A stretch of 64,000 nucleotides of DNA, taken from Capsicum annuum (taxonomy: Eukaryota; Streptophyta; Magnoliopsida; Solanales; Solanaceae). The notes beneath the pieces were generated by a model. That model made no database searches and had not been told where the DNA came from. It saw only the letters and a list, made by a program, of their open reading frames with translations. The stretch is from assembly GCF_002878395.1 (NCBI RefSeq), contig NW_025850773.1, positions 207,441 through 271,440 on the forward strand. Reading direction: 5' to 3'. This document shows positions 21,107-32,544 of this stretch, one piece after another. Positions within the stretch are counted from its first letter, which is position 1. Each line of letters begins with the position of its first letter. The position numbers and the translations under genes are program-made.

Positions 21107-23244
21107 GATCATTCACCGACATGGACCCGAGTGCCTAGTGCGCCACAGGGAGTCTTTACGCTCCTTTACTCTCTTTTATTTCTGCATTGGGGACAATGCA
21201 ATGTTTTTAGTAGGGGTGGGGTATCATTTTAATTCATTTGATGGTCGTTACCTACTTTCTCATTTTATGTCATGTGGTTTGATAAATTGTAGAAACATAT
21301 TCTATTTTATTACTTCAACGTTTGTGTACTTTAGCCCTTGTGGGGCGTGTTTTTTTATTATTGGCATTGCTTTGGATGGGCACTTGTTGGGCATCTTATA
21401 ATGATGTCAATATTGTCATTTTATTTTTGAATTTGTGTCATGTGCTAAATTTAAATATGGTATCCGATGGTGCGTATTGCTTTTGTTTTCTTTTGTATAT
21501 ACGTGTTTAATAAACTCCAAGGGTTTTCTTTGAAACTCTGTTCTTTTCTAAGGAACAAATTTTTATTTTCTTTCTTTTGATTTTTTATTTTTACTTTAGT
21601 TTAGTTTCTTTGTCGAATTGAGTGATAATTCATCCATGAGGGATGACGAGGCGACATCCTTAGGTGAAGTATCTAGTCGTTTTGATTAACTAAGAAGAAG
21701 TAAAATTCCAAAAATACTTCCAAAATGTCATTGGCAAGGAATGAAATATTTTTGAGAAAACATAAGAAAAAAAATTAATTATAGTTTTCTTTTTGATAAA
21801 AAAAAAGAAATCAAGGATGTTCTTGAGTTTTCTTTTGAGTGAGACCATTAAACTTAATTTTTGGCTCGCCCATTAAAAGGATGAGTCATTGACTCGGAGT
21901 AACTTATGAAGCTCAAATTGCTCAAATTGGTTGGGAGACTAACTTTTTGCTCTATGAGTACGATGCCATGAGTGGTGAGCTTCTTGAATAATTCTTGTGC
22001 ATATGAGTAGTCTAGAACTTGCCCCGAGTGTATTCAAAGCAAAATTCTAGGCAAGCTTGGTTTGAAGGATGACCCGAGGCCCTTTTTGACCCATCACATA
22101 GTCAAATTCCCACCTTAACATTGTTTCCTAGTTAATCCAATTGAACCTTTTGCCCTTTTTTCTTTCTTATTGTAATGATAACCATGCTAAAACACCTAAA
22201 CCCTCTTGAAAATCTCTCTTTTGGCACTTAACCTCCTTTGATGCATTGTATGATTCTAAATAGTGGATTATAGGCAAAAGCCTAAATTTGGGGGAATGCG
22301 TATTTGGGAGAAGATAATCAAAGAAAAGATAAGAAAGGTGGGTGTAAGGTTGTCAATACATGTGCTTAAAAGACCAAAGATGTGCTTGATGCTAAAATTG
22401 AATAGCCTAGCCCATAGAACTTAATTTTTTTTATAGGAGTGAGGGGCTAAGAAAGGCTTATAGGTAGAAAATCTCTTAAAAAGGTCAAAGAAACGAAAGA
22501 AAGAAAATGGTGGTTTTGAATGGTTTGGTAAATGCTAAACAAATAGTTAGGAAAATATGGGAAATGATTTGAAAAAGAATAAAGTGGGCGGTTTAAAAAT
22601 TTTGGGGGTAGAAAGGATTGAGCGGTTGCATTGAAGGAGGTCCTTTAGTCACTTGATCCATATGTACTCCTTCCTGCACCTTAAACCTTCATCTTGACCC
22701 GCAAGACCTTGGTGATTCCAAACTAAGTAAGTCTATATTAGTGGCAAAAAACACAGAAGGGCAAGCCTATGGTTCTATTCAATGTACTTGAATTTCTTTG
22801 TCAGAGTGAGTGTGAATTCTTTATTTATTTGAGCTCCCTTAAGAATTGAAATATCTTTGGTGTGTAGAGCTAACTCTTGCATGTGAGCGGCAACAATACT
22901 TTTAGGTAGAGGGTGATGTTTTACTATCGGTTTGGGTAAATGAGTGAAGTAAGTTGCATTGTGAAGATTGAGACAATCTTTGATGATTTTGTGTCTTATC
23001 TTAAGATGTTTTGTGATTTAGGAATTTCATTTGATACAAACTTGCATCCTTGCTTCATAAATATATGTTTGTTGAAAAGTTTTGGTTTACTTGTTGCCAT
23101 GACATGTGTGGAAAGTGTTTGTAGAGTTTTGTTAGCCTATTTCTTTCGTATTGCTTTATTCTAGGTGGATTTGAGTTAAATACCCTATCTCATTTAATTA
23201 TTCTTTGTTGCTTGAGGATAAGAAATAGTTTAAGTTTGGGAGAT
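21107..23244 (+). other. 3' untranslated part of the Athila-like element 1
   Basis: No intact frame. Open frames such as 21105-21401 and 22940-23164 are random. It ends in the purine-rich tract at the 3' LTR border, after TTGCTTGAGGATAAG, a phrase seen in like position in the second Athila-like element (near 61089). Confidence 0.55.
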
Positions 23245-24637
23245 TGATAAGTCGTCAATTTGACGACTTGATAGCACCTTTTAAGCCTAAATTATTATGT
23301 TTTTCCATTGATTTGATGGTACTCTCTTACGTAAAGCCCATTTATGTAGGTAAAAGTAAAAAGAGAAGATGGGGCAAGTCATTCAAGTCAACAAGAGTCC
23401 AAATGTGAAGGAAAAGATCCATCCGCTTTGCATCTGCTTTGGATCCGCTTTGTATCTGATTAGGAGTTGCTTTCTATCTGTTCTCTATCCGCTTTGGATC
23501 CACTCAAGCAGATTAAGAGGAAAGTGGCAATTTTATAATTTTGTCAAATGTGCAAGTGAGGCTTATTTAAGGGTTGTTGTAGCTCATTTTTACCCATCAT
23601 TCTAGAACTCTACCCCACTTATTTAGTCTAGGGTTTTTGTAACTTCTTGGTGCTTGGAGCAAGACTTGTACTAAATTTTAAGCTAAGAAGACATTAAAGT
23701 GACTTCTAAGTGTAGATTTGGCTTCATACATTGAAGATTCATTAGATTCTAAAGTGTGGTTTGCACTCTTTTTTATTTTCTTATAGATAACTTTGATGGA
23801 AATGTTGATTTATTTGTGTTTATTATCATTATGAGTTGCTAAATCTACTTCTTGAGATTATGCTTGATTAGGATGCAATTGTATGTGGGTAGTGATTAAT
23901 TTGTGCAAATGCTAGTTTATTGATGATGGGTTCTATTATTGCTCGAGTAATGTGATTGGGATTTGATGGGTGAAAGCCCCAAATACCCATGTGGGTTTGA
24001 TGGATGAAAGCTCCAAACTCTAGAAAGATCAAGACCATCTTTAAAATAAGGATTTTGGGTGAACTTTAGGAATCCATATCATCCTCGAAAGAGGGATGTG
24101 AAGACCAAAGCAATCATATTGGGTGGTTGTGACATTAACTATGCATGGGTTTCATCCTAGAGATAGGGATTTCCAATTGAGGTATTGGGTGGTTTTAATT
24201 GACACATTTGTTAGGTGCTCGAAAGAGCCAACGAGTGAAATCTTTGTCGTTTTGTCGAAAGACTAGCCTCAAAGACGTTAGACCTAGCCTACCATATCAT
24301 CAATAATTAGAATTTGCATCAAATTGTCATGTTCCCATACACATCTCGTCCCTAGAAAAGCATAGTCCCAAGATCCATTTTAATTGATTACACTCTAATT
24401 GTTCTTAGTCTTGAATTAGTCCCTTAGAAGCCTAAGAATTACTTTCACACCCGAAATGATTGAAAACTCCCCTAACCATTTTGCACCTTTGGCTTGAATT
24501 GGGCAAGCACTCCTATTTTGAATTAACTCAATCGCCACTCATATTGTTCCTCGTGGATTCGACCCCGACTCTTGTTGAGTAAATATATTGATAACGACCG
24601 CCTTGCACTAAATTGACATGTAAGTTGAGCGTTATCA
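23245..24637 (+). repeat. 3' LTR of the Athila-like element 1
   Basis: Begins TGATAAGTCGTCAATTTG and ends GAGCGTTATCA. It has the same repeat block and TATTTAAG motif as the 5' LTR. Confidence 0.9.
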
Positions 24638-24642
24638 TATAT

Positions 24643-26106
24643 TATTTATTTACTTATCTATTATTAACTTTTCTTCTCTCTCAATATATTAATATCTTTA
24701 GAATACCAAGCTAATCATCGACTCTAGTCCTATCAATTGTATGATCAATTTAGTTCAAGTTACGAGTGGTTAAAATTTGTTTGCTCAAAGAATCACTTAT
24801 CTATTTGGAGAATTTTGTTTGGATTATTATTGACACTCCGTTATATAATTGGTTGCATGATGACTAGTTATTTTACTAATTCTCTTAATTTCTTCCTTGT
24901 ATGCATGATATGATGAGTCTATTTGGACTCTCGTCTCCCTCACATCTAGTTATCTTTGAGTCCAAACTTCCTACAAGTCCAAAATGGACTACAACTAAGA
25001 AGATCAATGTTGTATACAATGATATACAACAGATATACATTATACTCAGGTCTTGGAAGCTGATATACAAATACAAGGGGTCAAAAATCGAGCTAAGGAA
25101 GCTGGTCTCAAGCTGATATACAGTGTGCATACAACCAAAAACATGAAAAAGAGAAGATGATGTAAAACTGGTATTCAACTGGAAAGGGGCTGAAAAAGGG
25201 CCCAAAAGCTAGCCAAATTTGAAATGGGCCAAACAGGGACCCAAATCTTAACTTCTCTTCTTTAGTTTATTTATATATTCATAATTGATTATTTGTTTGT
25301 AATGAACTCTTAAATTTAGTTGAATTGAATTAAATTCCCTTTTGAATTGTCATTTCTATTTTATCTTTATAATTTTCTTTTTTTCTAATTCTTCATGAAG
25401 TCTAAATTCTTGAATTAATAAAAGTAGTCTCTTTATATTTTTCTTAAGATCAAGCCTTTTAGAAATCAAAATGACATTTATTTTACCAATGTGTCAACTT
25501 AGTTTATTTAAGTTAAAGAGAATTCTCTTCAATATAAAAAACAGATTTTCCTTATAAGAAATTGAAACTTTTTTTTTTTTAAATAATTGGTCAAATTTTC
25601 TTAATTTGTTTATTTTATTTCCTTTATTAAAAATAATTTGTGTTTCTCAAATGGATAAAACAATTGGACTTAGTTAACCTTTTCTTTTGAGAGAATTTTT
25701 TCTTCAATTTAAATAAATAATTTTTCACTTGAATAAAATAAATGCCATATTTTACAAAAGATTTCAAAATGTTACAAAGTTAGCCACATTTTCAAAGTTA
25801 GTCACTTTTTTTTATAAATTAGTCAAATATTCTTCTGGTGAACCGTTTTTAACAGATATTCTTGAGTGCCTTAAAAACCTTCTCAGGGCGCTATTTGAAT
25901 CCTTACCCACTTTCTCTAATTTTACAGATTTATTTCTATTTTTAAGTCTTTAAAATATTTTTTGTTTTTCTTGATATTTTCTTAAAAAATCAAGTGTCGA
26001 CTCTGTAATTTCTTAAATTATTTCAAAATTTTCTTTAAAATTTTAAAATAGTTTAAAAAGTCAAAATAATATTTTCCAACCCTTCAAGCCGAAAAGGGAT
26101 TAAACA
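24643..26106 (+). mobile_element. LTR1 of Tat/Ogre-like scaffold, 3' part
   Basis: Continuation of LTR1 after the insertion. Its last 130 bases match LTR2's end: TTTAAAAAGTCAAAATAAT, then CCAACCCTTCAAGCC, then GGGATTAAACA. The open frames 24885-25205 and 25729-25953 are not genes. Confidence 0.78.
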
Positions 26107-26109
26107 GAA

Positions 26110-26127
26110 ATGGCGACTCCGCTGGAG
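26110..26127 (+). other. primer-binding site, tRNA-Arg type (copy 1)
   Basis: TGGCGACTCCGCTGGAGA, one base off TGGCGACTCCGCTGGGGA, the site described for Ogre/Tat elements. It lies three bases after LTR1. Confidence 0.8.
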
Positions 26128-27472
26128 AATTTGGAATTTTTAAACTAAATTTTAGACTGTTTTGACTGATTATTTGACTTTACTTGATTAAATGTGGTGG
26201 TTTGATATTATCTTGTGATCATATCTATTGTTTGCATTCATGGCATACTCTCCCTCATTTGATATATAAATTGTTTGGAGTTTTATGGATGTTCCAGCCC
26301 CTATTATTCTATTTCAAATAAAGTGTTGGGAATGCGACGGTTTATTGGCATGTTAGACGTCCGATGGCTGTTTGTATTTTCAAACCCAAGTTGTCAACTT
26401 GGGATCCTGGTCCTAGCCCACTCTAGATGCTTAGGATAGATCTAAATCAAAAACTCTCTTTTAGGCATGAGCCTATGATGATCCAATACCTAAGGGGGTA
26501 TTGAGCCCATTAAAAAACCTACCCTGCGTCTATTGACTACGAGTCAATTACAGATGAATCATACTTATGTGTTGAAGGAAGTCTATGCCAATTAACATAA
26601 ATCCATTATCATTTGGGGCGGGGGGAAGAATCACCTTGTTTATTTTGTGTAGGTATGGATAGATTAATTCCCTAAGAATATTTAAGATAATGTTCAAGCC
26701 AGATGAATGCTCCAAGGATTTGGTGGAAATATGTGAAATGCGGAAGTTAAGAAAATCTTCAGTAAGAATATAGTATATTTGCCTTCCCTAATCGATATGA
26801 AAGTCACAATTATGCCAAAAATCACTTGATAACGGACAACTATTATATATGATATGAGATAAACCAAGCCAAGAAGACAAAGACTGACGAAGGATTATCT
26901 GGATACTAGTGTTTTTTATTTTATCCCCTGTGCAAGACTGTTTTTCTCTCATGTTATTTTCCCTTTCCCAAAAATTGTGTTCCTTATTTGCCACTCTATA
27001 GGTATTTATGAACGTTCTTATTTCTACCCCCCCATGTGGGATTGTTTTTCTCGCATTTTATTTCCCTTCCCCAGCCACTATATCCCTCATTTGAGACTTT
27101 GTAGGCATTTATGTTCTTTTGAGATATTTATGAAAATAATTTTTGGGGATAATAAATTAGTGTTAAAAGGCATATACTTTCTTCAAACTTGATAGGCCAA
27201 CCCTTGGATCAAAAGAGTCCCCAATTAGGATGCACATTTATTACAATATGATTGTGTGATATAACTACTTTATGTGCTTATATGTGTTATGTTGATTCGA
27301 ATCAAAGGCGAATTGATCCAATCTCATTTTTCATTAGAGCACCTCTAAGCGGAAATATACACCCACTATACAAAAGTCCAACCAAACATACTCCAAGTTT
27401 TTCAAGTCTCTCAGAAAAGTCCGCAATTATTTTTAAAATTTCCTACAAGTTATTCCTTCCATTCCAGGAAGA

Positions 27473-28575
27473 TTGAATATGGACTTAGAAAAAGCCATTG
27501 TAGGAAGGATCGAAAAAAGCAATAGGAGAATTTCTCAAGACAAGAGGCAACTGGTGGAGTTAGACCAAATAAACGATATGCTAAAGGTAGAAAATAAGAA
27601 AGTGGCAAAAAAGATTGTTGTGGCCAAGAGAAAGGTTACAAAGTCAACCTACTGATTGAACAAGAAGAGGACATTGCCATGGAATAGAATAAGGAATTGG
27701 AGGAACAAACCATCCAAACCAAAGTAAAGATCGCTATATTCAACCACATGTTGATAAAAAGAAAGGAAATACCTAAAAGAGACCTTGCTAGAGGGATTAA
27801 ACAATTGGCCATGGAATTTGAAATAGATGTTGGAATGATTGGAGAAAACAAAAAGAAAGAACCAGAAGATGACAACCTCATACAAGAGGAAATACCAATG
27901 ACACTCTAAGAACTCATGAGTGAAATGAAAGAATGGGCAGAAGATGCAGACAAAACATTTTTGCCTTTAAGGTTCAGGCAAGGAGATGGACAAATCAAAC
28001 TCAAAGTAAGTGTGAGGAACTACACGAGAGAATAAAAAATTGTGAAAGTATCAGAGATTTACCAAATGTTGCAAGTTGTGGGAACTTTGTGCCCAATTAA
28101 GACTCAAGGGTCTCAATGTGGCCCCGAAGATAAAAATAAGAGATGTGCATACCATTTATTCCAAAAAGGATATATCACAGATGAATGTAATGTGTTGAAG
28201 GCCAAAATATGTGATTTGATCAACGACGGTAAAATTTCTCACTTGTATGGACCTCACACCATGTTGGAGTGTGATAGGATTGAATCAGGAATGCCCATTA
28301 CTAGTGATCTCACAATTCATCGTTTGTTCTTTATGACTTTTAAGGATAGCTATGAGGACATTTAATCTAAGTTGGTCCAAGCGAAGATCCTTCATCTAGT
28401 TGAGAGAAAGAAAACAAAAGGGTAAGCAATATAGAGGGAGGGTGATAACATTTGTCATTATTATAATAGAACCAAAGGTTATAAAATTGATAAGTGTCAT
28501 GCTTTTCCCTTTGATTTGGAGCACTTGATCAGAACTGGAAAAATTCGATTGGAGTTTATGCCGGACCATCCATGA
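27473..28575 (+). pseudogene. gag-like remnant of the Tat/Ogre-like scaffold
   Basis: Consecutive broken frames. The first parts (27473-27655 and 27697-27909) are Lys/Glu-rich and probably coiled coil (EKSNRRISQDKRQLVELDQ). The last part (28042-28575, one frame with stops at 28363 and after) holds two knuckle-like modules, CAYHLFQKGYITDEC near 28143 and CHYYNRTKGYKIDKC near 28453, each followed by a helix-like stretch (LKAKICDLIND, FDLEHLIRTGKI). Tat-type gags carry such CxxH...GH...C modules; here the second His is Tyr in both. No protease follows. Confidence 0.55.
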
Positions 28576-30010
28576 AGCAGAAAAATGCTAGAAAAAATTA
28601 AAAAACTTTACACTATCTAGAATCAAGCTTTAAATGTAGCAAGTTTTATTTTTCTCGTATTTACTTTTCCTAATGTAATGAGGTTTAAGGGGTGAAATCA
28701 AATAAACACAATCATTTTTACAACTGTTCGAACTATGTAGGGCATGATTTCTCCTTTGTGGGATACGTAGGCAGCCTTTTGGCCCGACCCTTATCTTAAA
28801 AAAACTTTATTATCATCCCACTTTCTTGAAAGAAGAAATTAGGCTGGGAAAGAAGAAGTGAACTTTCATGAGAAATTCTACTTATCCATATCAATGAGCA
28901 AAATCCTATTCATTGGATTTCTCAAGTCATCATTACCCATGGATCAATTCGCATAAGAGGAGAAACAACTTGATGTGTTTACTTTTCGCCTTATCATCTT
29001 GCATTATGAAATACTAACAAAATCTAACACGTCAATCTTTGAGTTGTTTTTACTTTAAAGGTAATAGAAACTACTCTGTGTTGGCATTAAATGGCAAAAT
29101 ATTCCTACTTCACAAGATCAAAGTGAAATAAAGATATCTCTCGTGACTATAGCTTTATTGTAGGAAAGGAAAAATGAATACTAGTAAACCTGGACTCTAC
29201 CAATCATTATTTAAAATCTATAAGTGATGGTCTCGAGGATGGAATAGGGAAAAGTGTGATGCCACCATGGAAGAATTCTCCAAGATAGCCAGAATCAAGG
29301 AAGATAAATCAGAGAAAAGTTGGAAAACTGAATTTCCACTCTACTTATTATACTCCCTGATCAATAGGGTAGATGAAAAAAATAAAATTTAATTTTCTAC
29401 AAACTCGGTGGTAATATAGAGGATATCCAATACCCGCTATTTAAATTTATTCAATTCTCTTTTGTTTTTTATGCTTTTCAAAAGGCATTGACTCACACTC
29501 GTGAGGGTTATGGCTAGAGTTTGTAAATTTTTTCTCAAAACACAACATAAGTATCCCCTATTGCAAAAATCCTTATTGTTCATTTTGTTATATACTTGAT
29601 ATTATCAAACTTGTTTGGTTTTTAAGAAAAGTAATAAGAATCTAAAACCTGCCAATGTCATGTTATGTTAAGAAAGAAATGAATAAATCAAGAAAGATAA
29701 TAAAGAATAGGAGAAAATAGTCCTAGAACAGTCAAAAAGAAGAACTAGAAAGTTTGAGAATTAGGAAAGCCTAACCTAGAAGAAATCGAGACAATTAACT
29801 GGGGGACAATGACTAAGTTAAGAGAATCAGGATGGATGTCTATCTATAAAAAACAAGGAAGAAGGAACCTTATCAATTCTCTCAAAGAAGAGTAGACAGT
29901 TGATCCTTCCTTCCATCAAAACAAATGCAATGTTATCCATAGAAGCCTCAATTATATCCTAGTGGGATGGATAAGAGTATCCAGGGCCAGTCAGCCCTGA
30001 AGATGGTTCT

Positions 30011-31440
30011 TAGTACGAACTACATTTGACCTGAATTCCCAAGAAAGAGATACGTAGGAGGCCTATGTTGGCTTTGGTCAACCCCTTAGGAGACGTTTCA
30101 CCTGAATTCCCAAGAAAGGGATACGTAGGCATCCTATGTCGGCGTTGGTCAACCCTTTAGGATAATTTATCCTTTCCTTTTAAGTACGAACTACGATTGA
30201 CATGAATTCATAAAAAAGGGATGCGTAGGCGGCCTATGTCGGCTTCAGTCAACCCCTTAGGAGAATTTACTCTTTTCTTTTAAGTACGAACTATGTTTGA
30301 CCAGAATTTCTAAGAAAGGGATACGTATATGTCATCTTTGGTCAAACCTTTGGGAGAATTTATCCTTTCTTTTTAAGTACGAACTACATTTAAAAATGAT
30401 TCCCAAGAAAGGGATATGTAGGTGGTCTATGTCAGCTTCAGTCAACCCGTAAGGAAAATTTACTCTTTTCTTTTAAGTACGCGCTACGTTTGACCTACAT
30501 TCCCAAGAAAAAGATACATAGGTGGCCTATATCGGCTTCGGTCAACCCTTAGGGAGAATTTATCCTTTTCTTTTAAGTACGAACTATGTTTGACATGAAT
30601 TCCTAATAAAGGTATATGTAGGTGGCCTATGTCGACTTCGGTCAACCCCTTAGGAGAAGTTACTCTTTTTTTTAAGTACGAACTACGTTTGACCTGAATT
30701 CCGAAGAAAGGGATACGTAGGCGGCCTATGTCGGCTTTGATCAATCCTTTAGGAGAATTTATCCTTTTCTTTTAAGTAAGAACTATGTTTGACATGAATT
30801 CCCAAGAAAGGGATGCGTAGGCGGCCTATGTTGGTTTCGGTCAACCCTTTAGGAGAATTTATCCTTTTCTTTTAAGTACGAACTATGTTTGACCTGAATT
30901 CCCAAGAAGGGATATGTAGGCAGCCTATGTCGTATTCAGTCAACCCCTTAGGAGATTTTACTTTTTTCTTTTAAGTATGAATGATATTTGACCTTAATTC
31001 CCAAGGAAGGGATACGTACAACCTATGTTGGATTCTGTCAATCCTTTAGGAGAATTTTTCCTTTTCTTTTAAGTACAAACTACGTTTGACTTGAATTCCC
31101 AAAAAAGGAATACGTAGGCGGCCTATGTCGTCTTTGATCAACTCCTTATGAGAACTTACTCTTTCCTTTTATGTATGAACTACTTAATGACCTGAATTCC
31201 CAAGAAAGGGATACGTAGGCGGCCCATGTCAGCCTCGGTCAACCTTTTAAGAGAATTTACTCTTTCATTTTATGTATGAACTATGTGATGACCTGAATTC
31301 TCAAGAATGAGATATATAGGCGACCTATGTCGGCTTCAATCAATACATTAGATTTTTTATATTTTTCTAGCGTAGTCTTGAACTGCATTTGACCTGATTC
31401 TAACTTCAACGGGATAAGCGCCCCAACGGCTCGATCATAC
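30011..31440 (+). repeat. ~100-bp tandem array, about 14 units
   Basis: Units begin near 30011, 30181, 30281, 30374, 30474, 30574, 30673, 30773, 30873, 30972, 31070, 31170, 31271 and 31371, mostly 98-101 bp apart; the second unit is partial. Each has AAGTACGAACTACGTTTGAC, TGAATTCCCAAGAAAGGGAT, ACGTAGGCGGCCTATGTCGG and TCAACCCCTTAGGAGAATTT. The last unit is a variant with GCGCCCCAACGGCTC. The same array, with only about four units, lies in internal region 2 at 63134-63500. The minus-strand open frame 30484-30744 is a repeat artefact. Confidence 0.9.
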
Positions 31441-32544
31441 CACCCTAGGAAATGGAAACTGGGTAGAATTTTTGAGAAGGAATCTCAAAAATTCAAAAGA
31501 AGAAGGTCATAATTCGGCAAAGAAAATGAAGACTAACAAATACTTCAAATCCTCTCAAGCCGAGATCATGTCAAACAGTATTAAACTGGGGCAGAAATTT
31601 TGAGAGTGGTCCTCAAAATTTTCCTCAAAATTTCATTTCCAATAATATACTGGAATATATTTTGACTTCCCCAGCACCAGAGGTAAAAGTTAATCACTAG
31701 CTGTGACAAAGTCTGGATAGACTAAATCGCCAGCTATGACATAACTTTTGGTAGAACTCCCTAGCAACGATGATGAGCTCCTAGAAATCCTATATTATAA
31801 GGTCAAACATATACGATCCTCAAGAAGAAGACGTCCGTTAAGCTAGTACATGACATAGCTAGCAGAGATTTTCTAAATGCTTTTGCACAATTTTTTGAAA
31901 CTAGGTTTTCAAAATAAAGATATTTTTGAAAATATAAGCACATCTTTTTACTTAGTTTTTCCTAGACATCTATTGAAAGAGTGAGTCAGGTGAAAGTCCA
32001 AATATAACGGAGCACTCGAAAGATGGCAAAAAAAATAAAGATCAAAGGAGGCCAACACGGAGTAGTTTCACTCAAAACTAACAATCTTTTCTGTGGATGC
32101 AGGGATCAATGCACAAAATGAGGATCTTTTCCTAAAGAAAATGCCCCAAGCGAATTGGAAACCACGCAAAAGCATATGATGCTAAAGAATAGTATTTTTA
32201 GGTAACCCCAAAGACGGGTTCAATACCCACTTATCAAGGATATTTTGAATTGCCCATCTCATTTTAAGAGATCGTGAATGACAATAAAGACGCCTTATCT
32301 TCTTTTTGAATATTTTATTTAATTTGTTTTTTTTAAAAGTAGTCGCTAGAAAAAGCGACTTTGTGTCTACTAAATACTTACTTTGAGTACAGGTGCATTT
32401 AAAGAAGTCGCCACAATAAATACAACAATCAAAAGGATCAATCAGTAGGAGGAAGAATAAAATGTCATCCTCAAAATTTGCCTTGAAGCAAATTAAATGG
32501 TATTTGAGTAATCCCCATAAAAGGATTTTACCCCATTTACTTGC

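Larger units (their letters stand above)
16585..24637 (+). mobile_element. non-autonomous Athila-like LTR retrotransposon
   Basis: An 8,053-bp element bounded by perfect TATAT duplications (16580-16584 and 24638-24642). LTRs run 16585-18007 and 23245-24637, start TGATAAGT and end GTTATCA, and differ at about one base in fifteen over the first 230 bases by eye. The primer site TGGCGCCATTGCTGGGGA matches the tRNA-Asp type of the Athila lineage. A purine-rich tract (GTTTGGGAGA) precedes the 3' LTR. The internal 5.2 kb has no protease, reverse transcriptase or integrase. It holds a broken gag-position frame (18159-18980), a conserved post-pol box (about 19198-19243), a promoter-like block (19440-19945) and the tail of a second ORF (to 21106). 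It must have depended on another element's enzymes. It sits inside LTR1. Confidence 0.87.
26107..32544 (+). mobile_element. internal region 1 of the Tat/Ogre-like scaffold, main part
   Basis: Begins with a primer site and matches internal region 2 for its first ~1.3 kb (for example GATGGCTGTTTGTATTTTCA in both). It encodes only gag-like remains (27473-28575); I find no protease, reverse transcriptase or integrase, so this is a non-autonomous derivative. GGGATACGTAGGCAGCC occurs at 28758 and, as GGGATACGTAGGCGGCC, in the array at 30011-31440. 28600-30010 and 31441-32544 hold no reading frame; the latter includes AACTGGGGCAGAAATTTTGA, also found at 63654. The region is split by a solo LTR and ends at 36483. 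Confidence 0.75.

Noticed and set aside
24885..25205. 106-codon minus-strand frame
   Set aside because: Lies inside LTR1 of the scaffold and has no motif.
30484..30744. 86-codon minus-strand frame with internally repeated protein sequence
   Set aside because: Its repeats are simply the ~100-bp DNA array read in one frame.
30011..31440. CRISPR-like array
   Set aside because: Units are whole ~100-bp tandem repeats without unique spacers, in a plant retroelement, with no cas genes.
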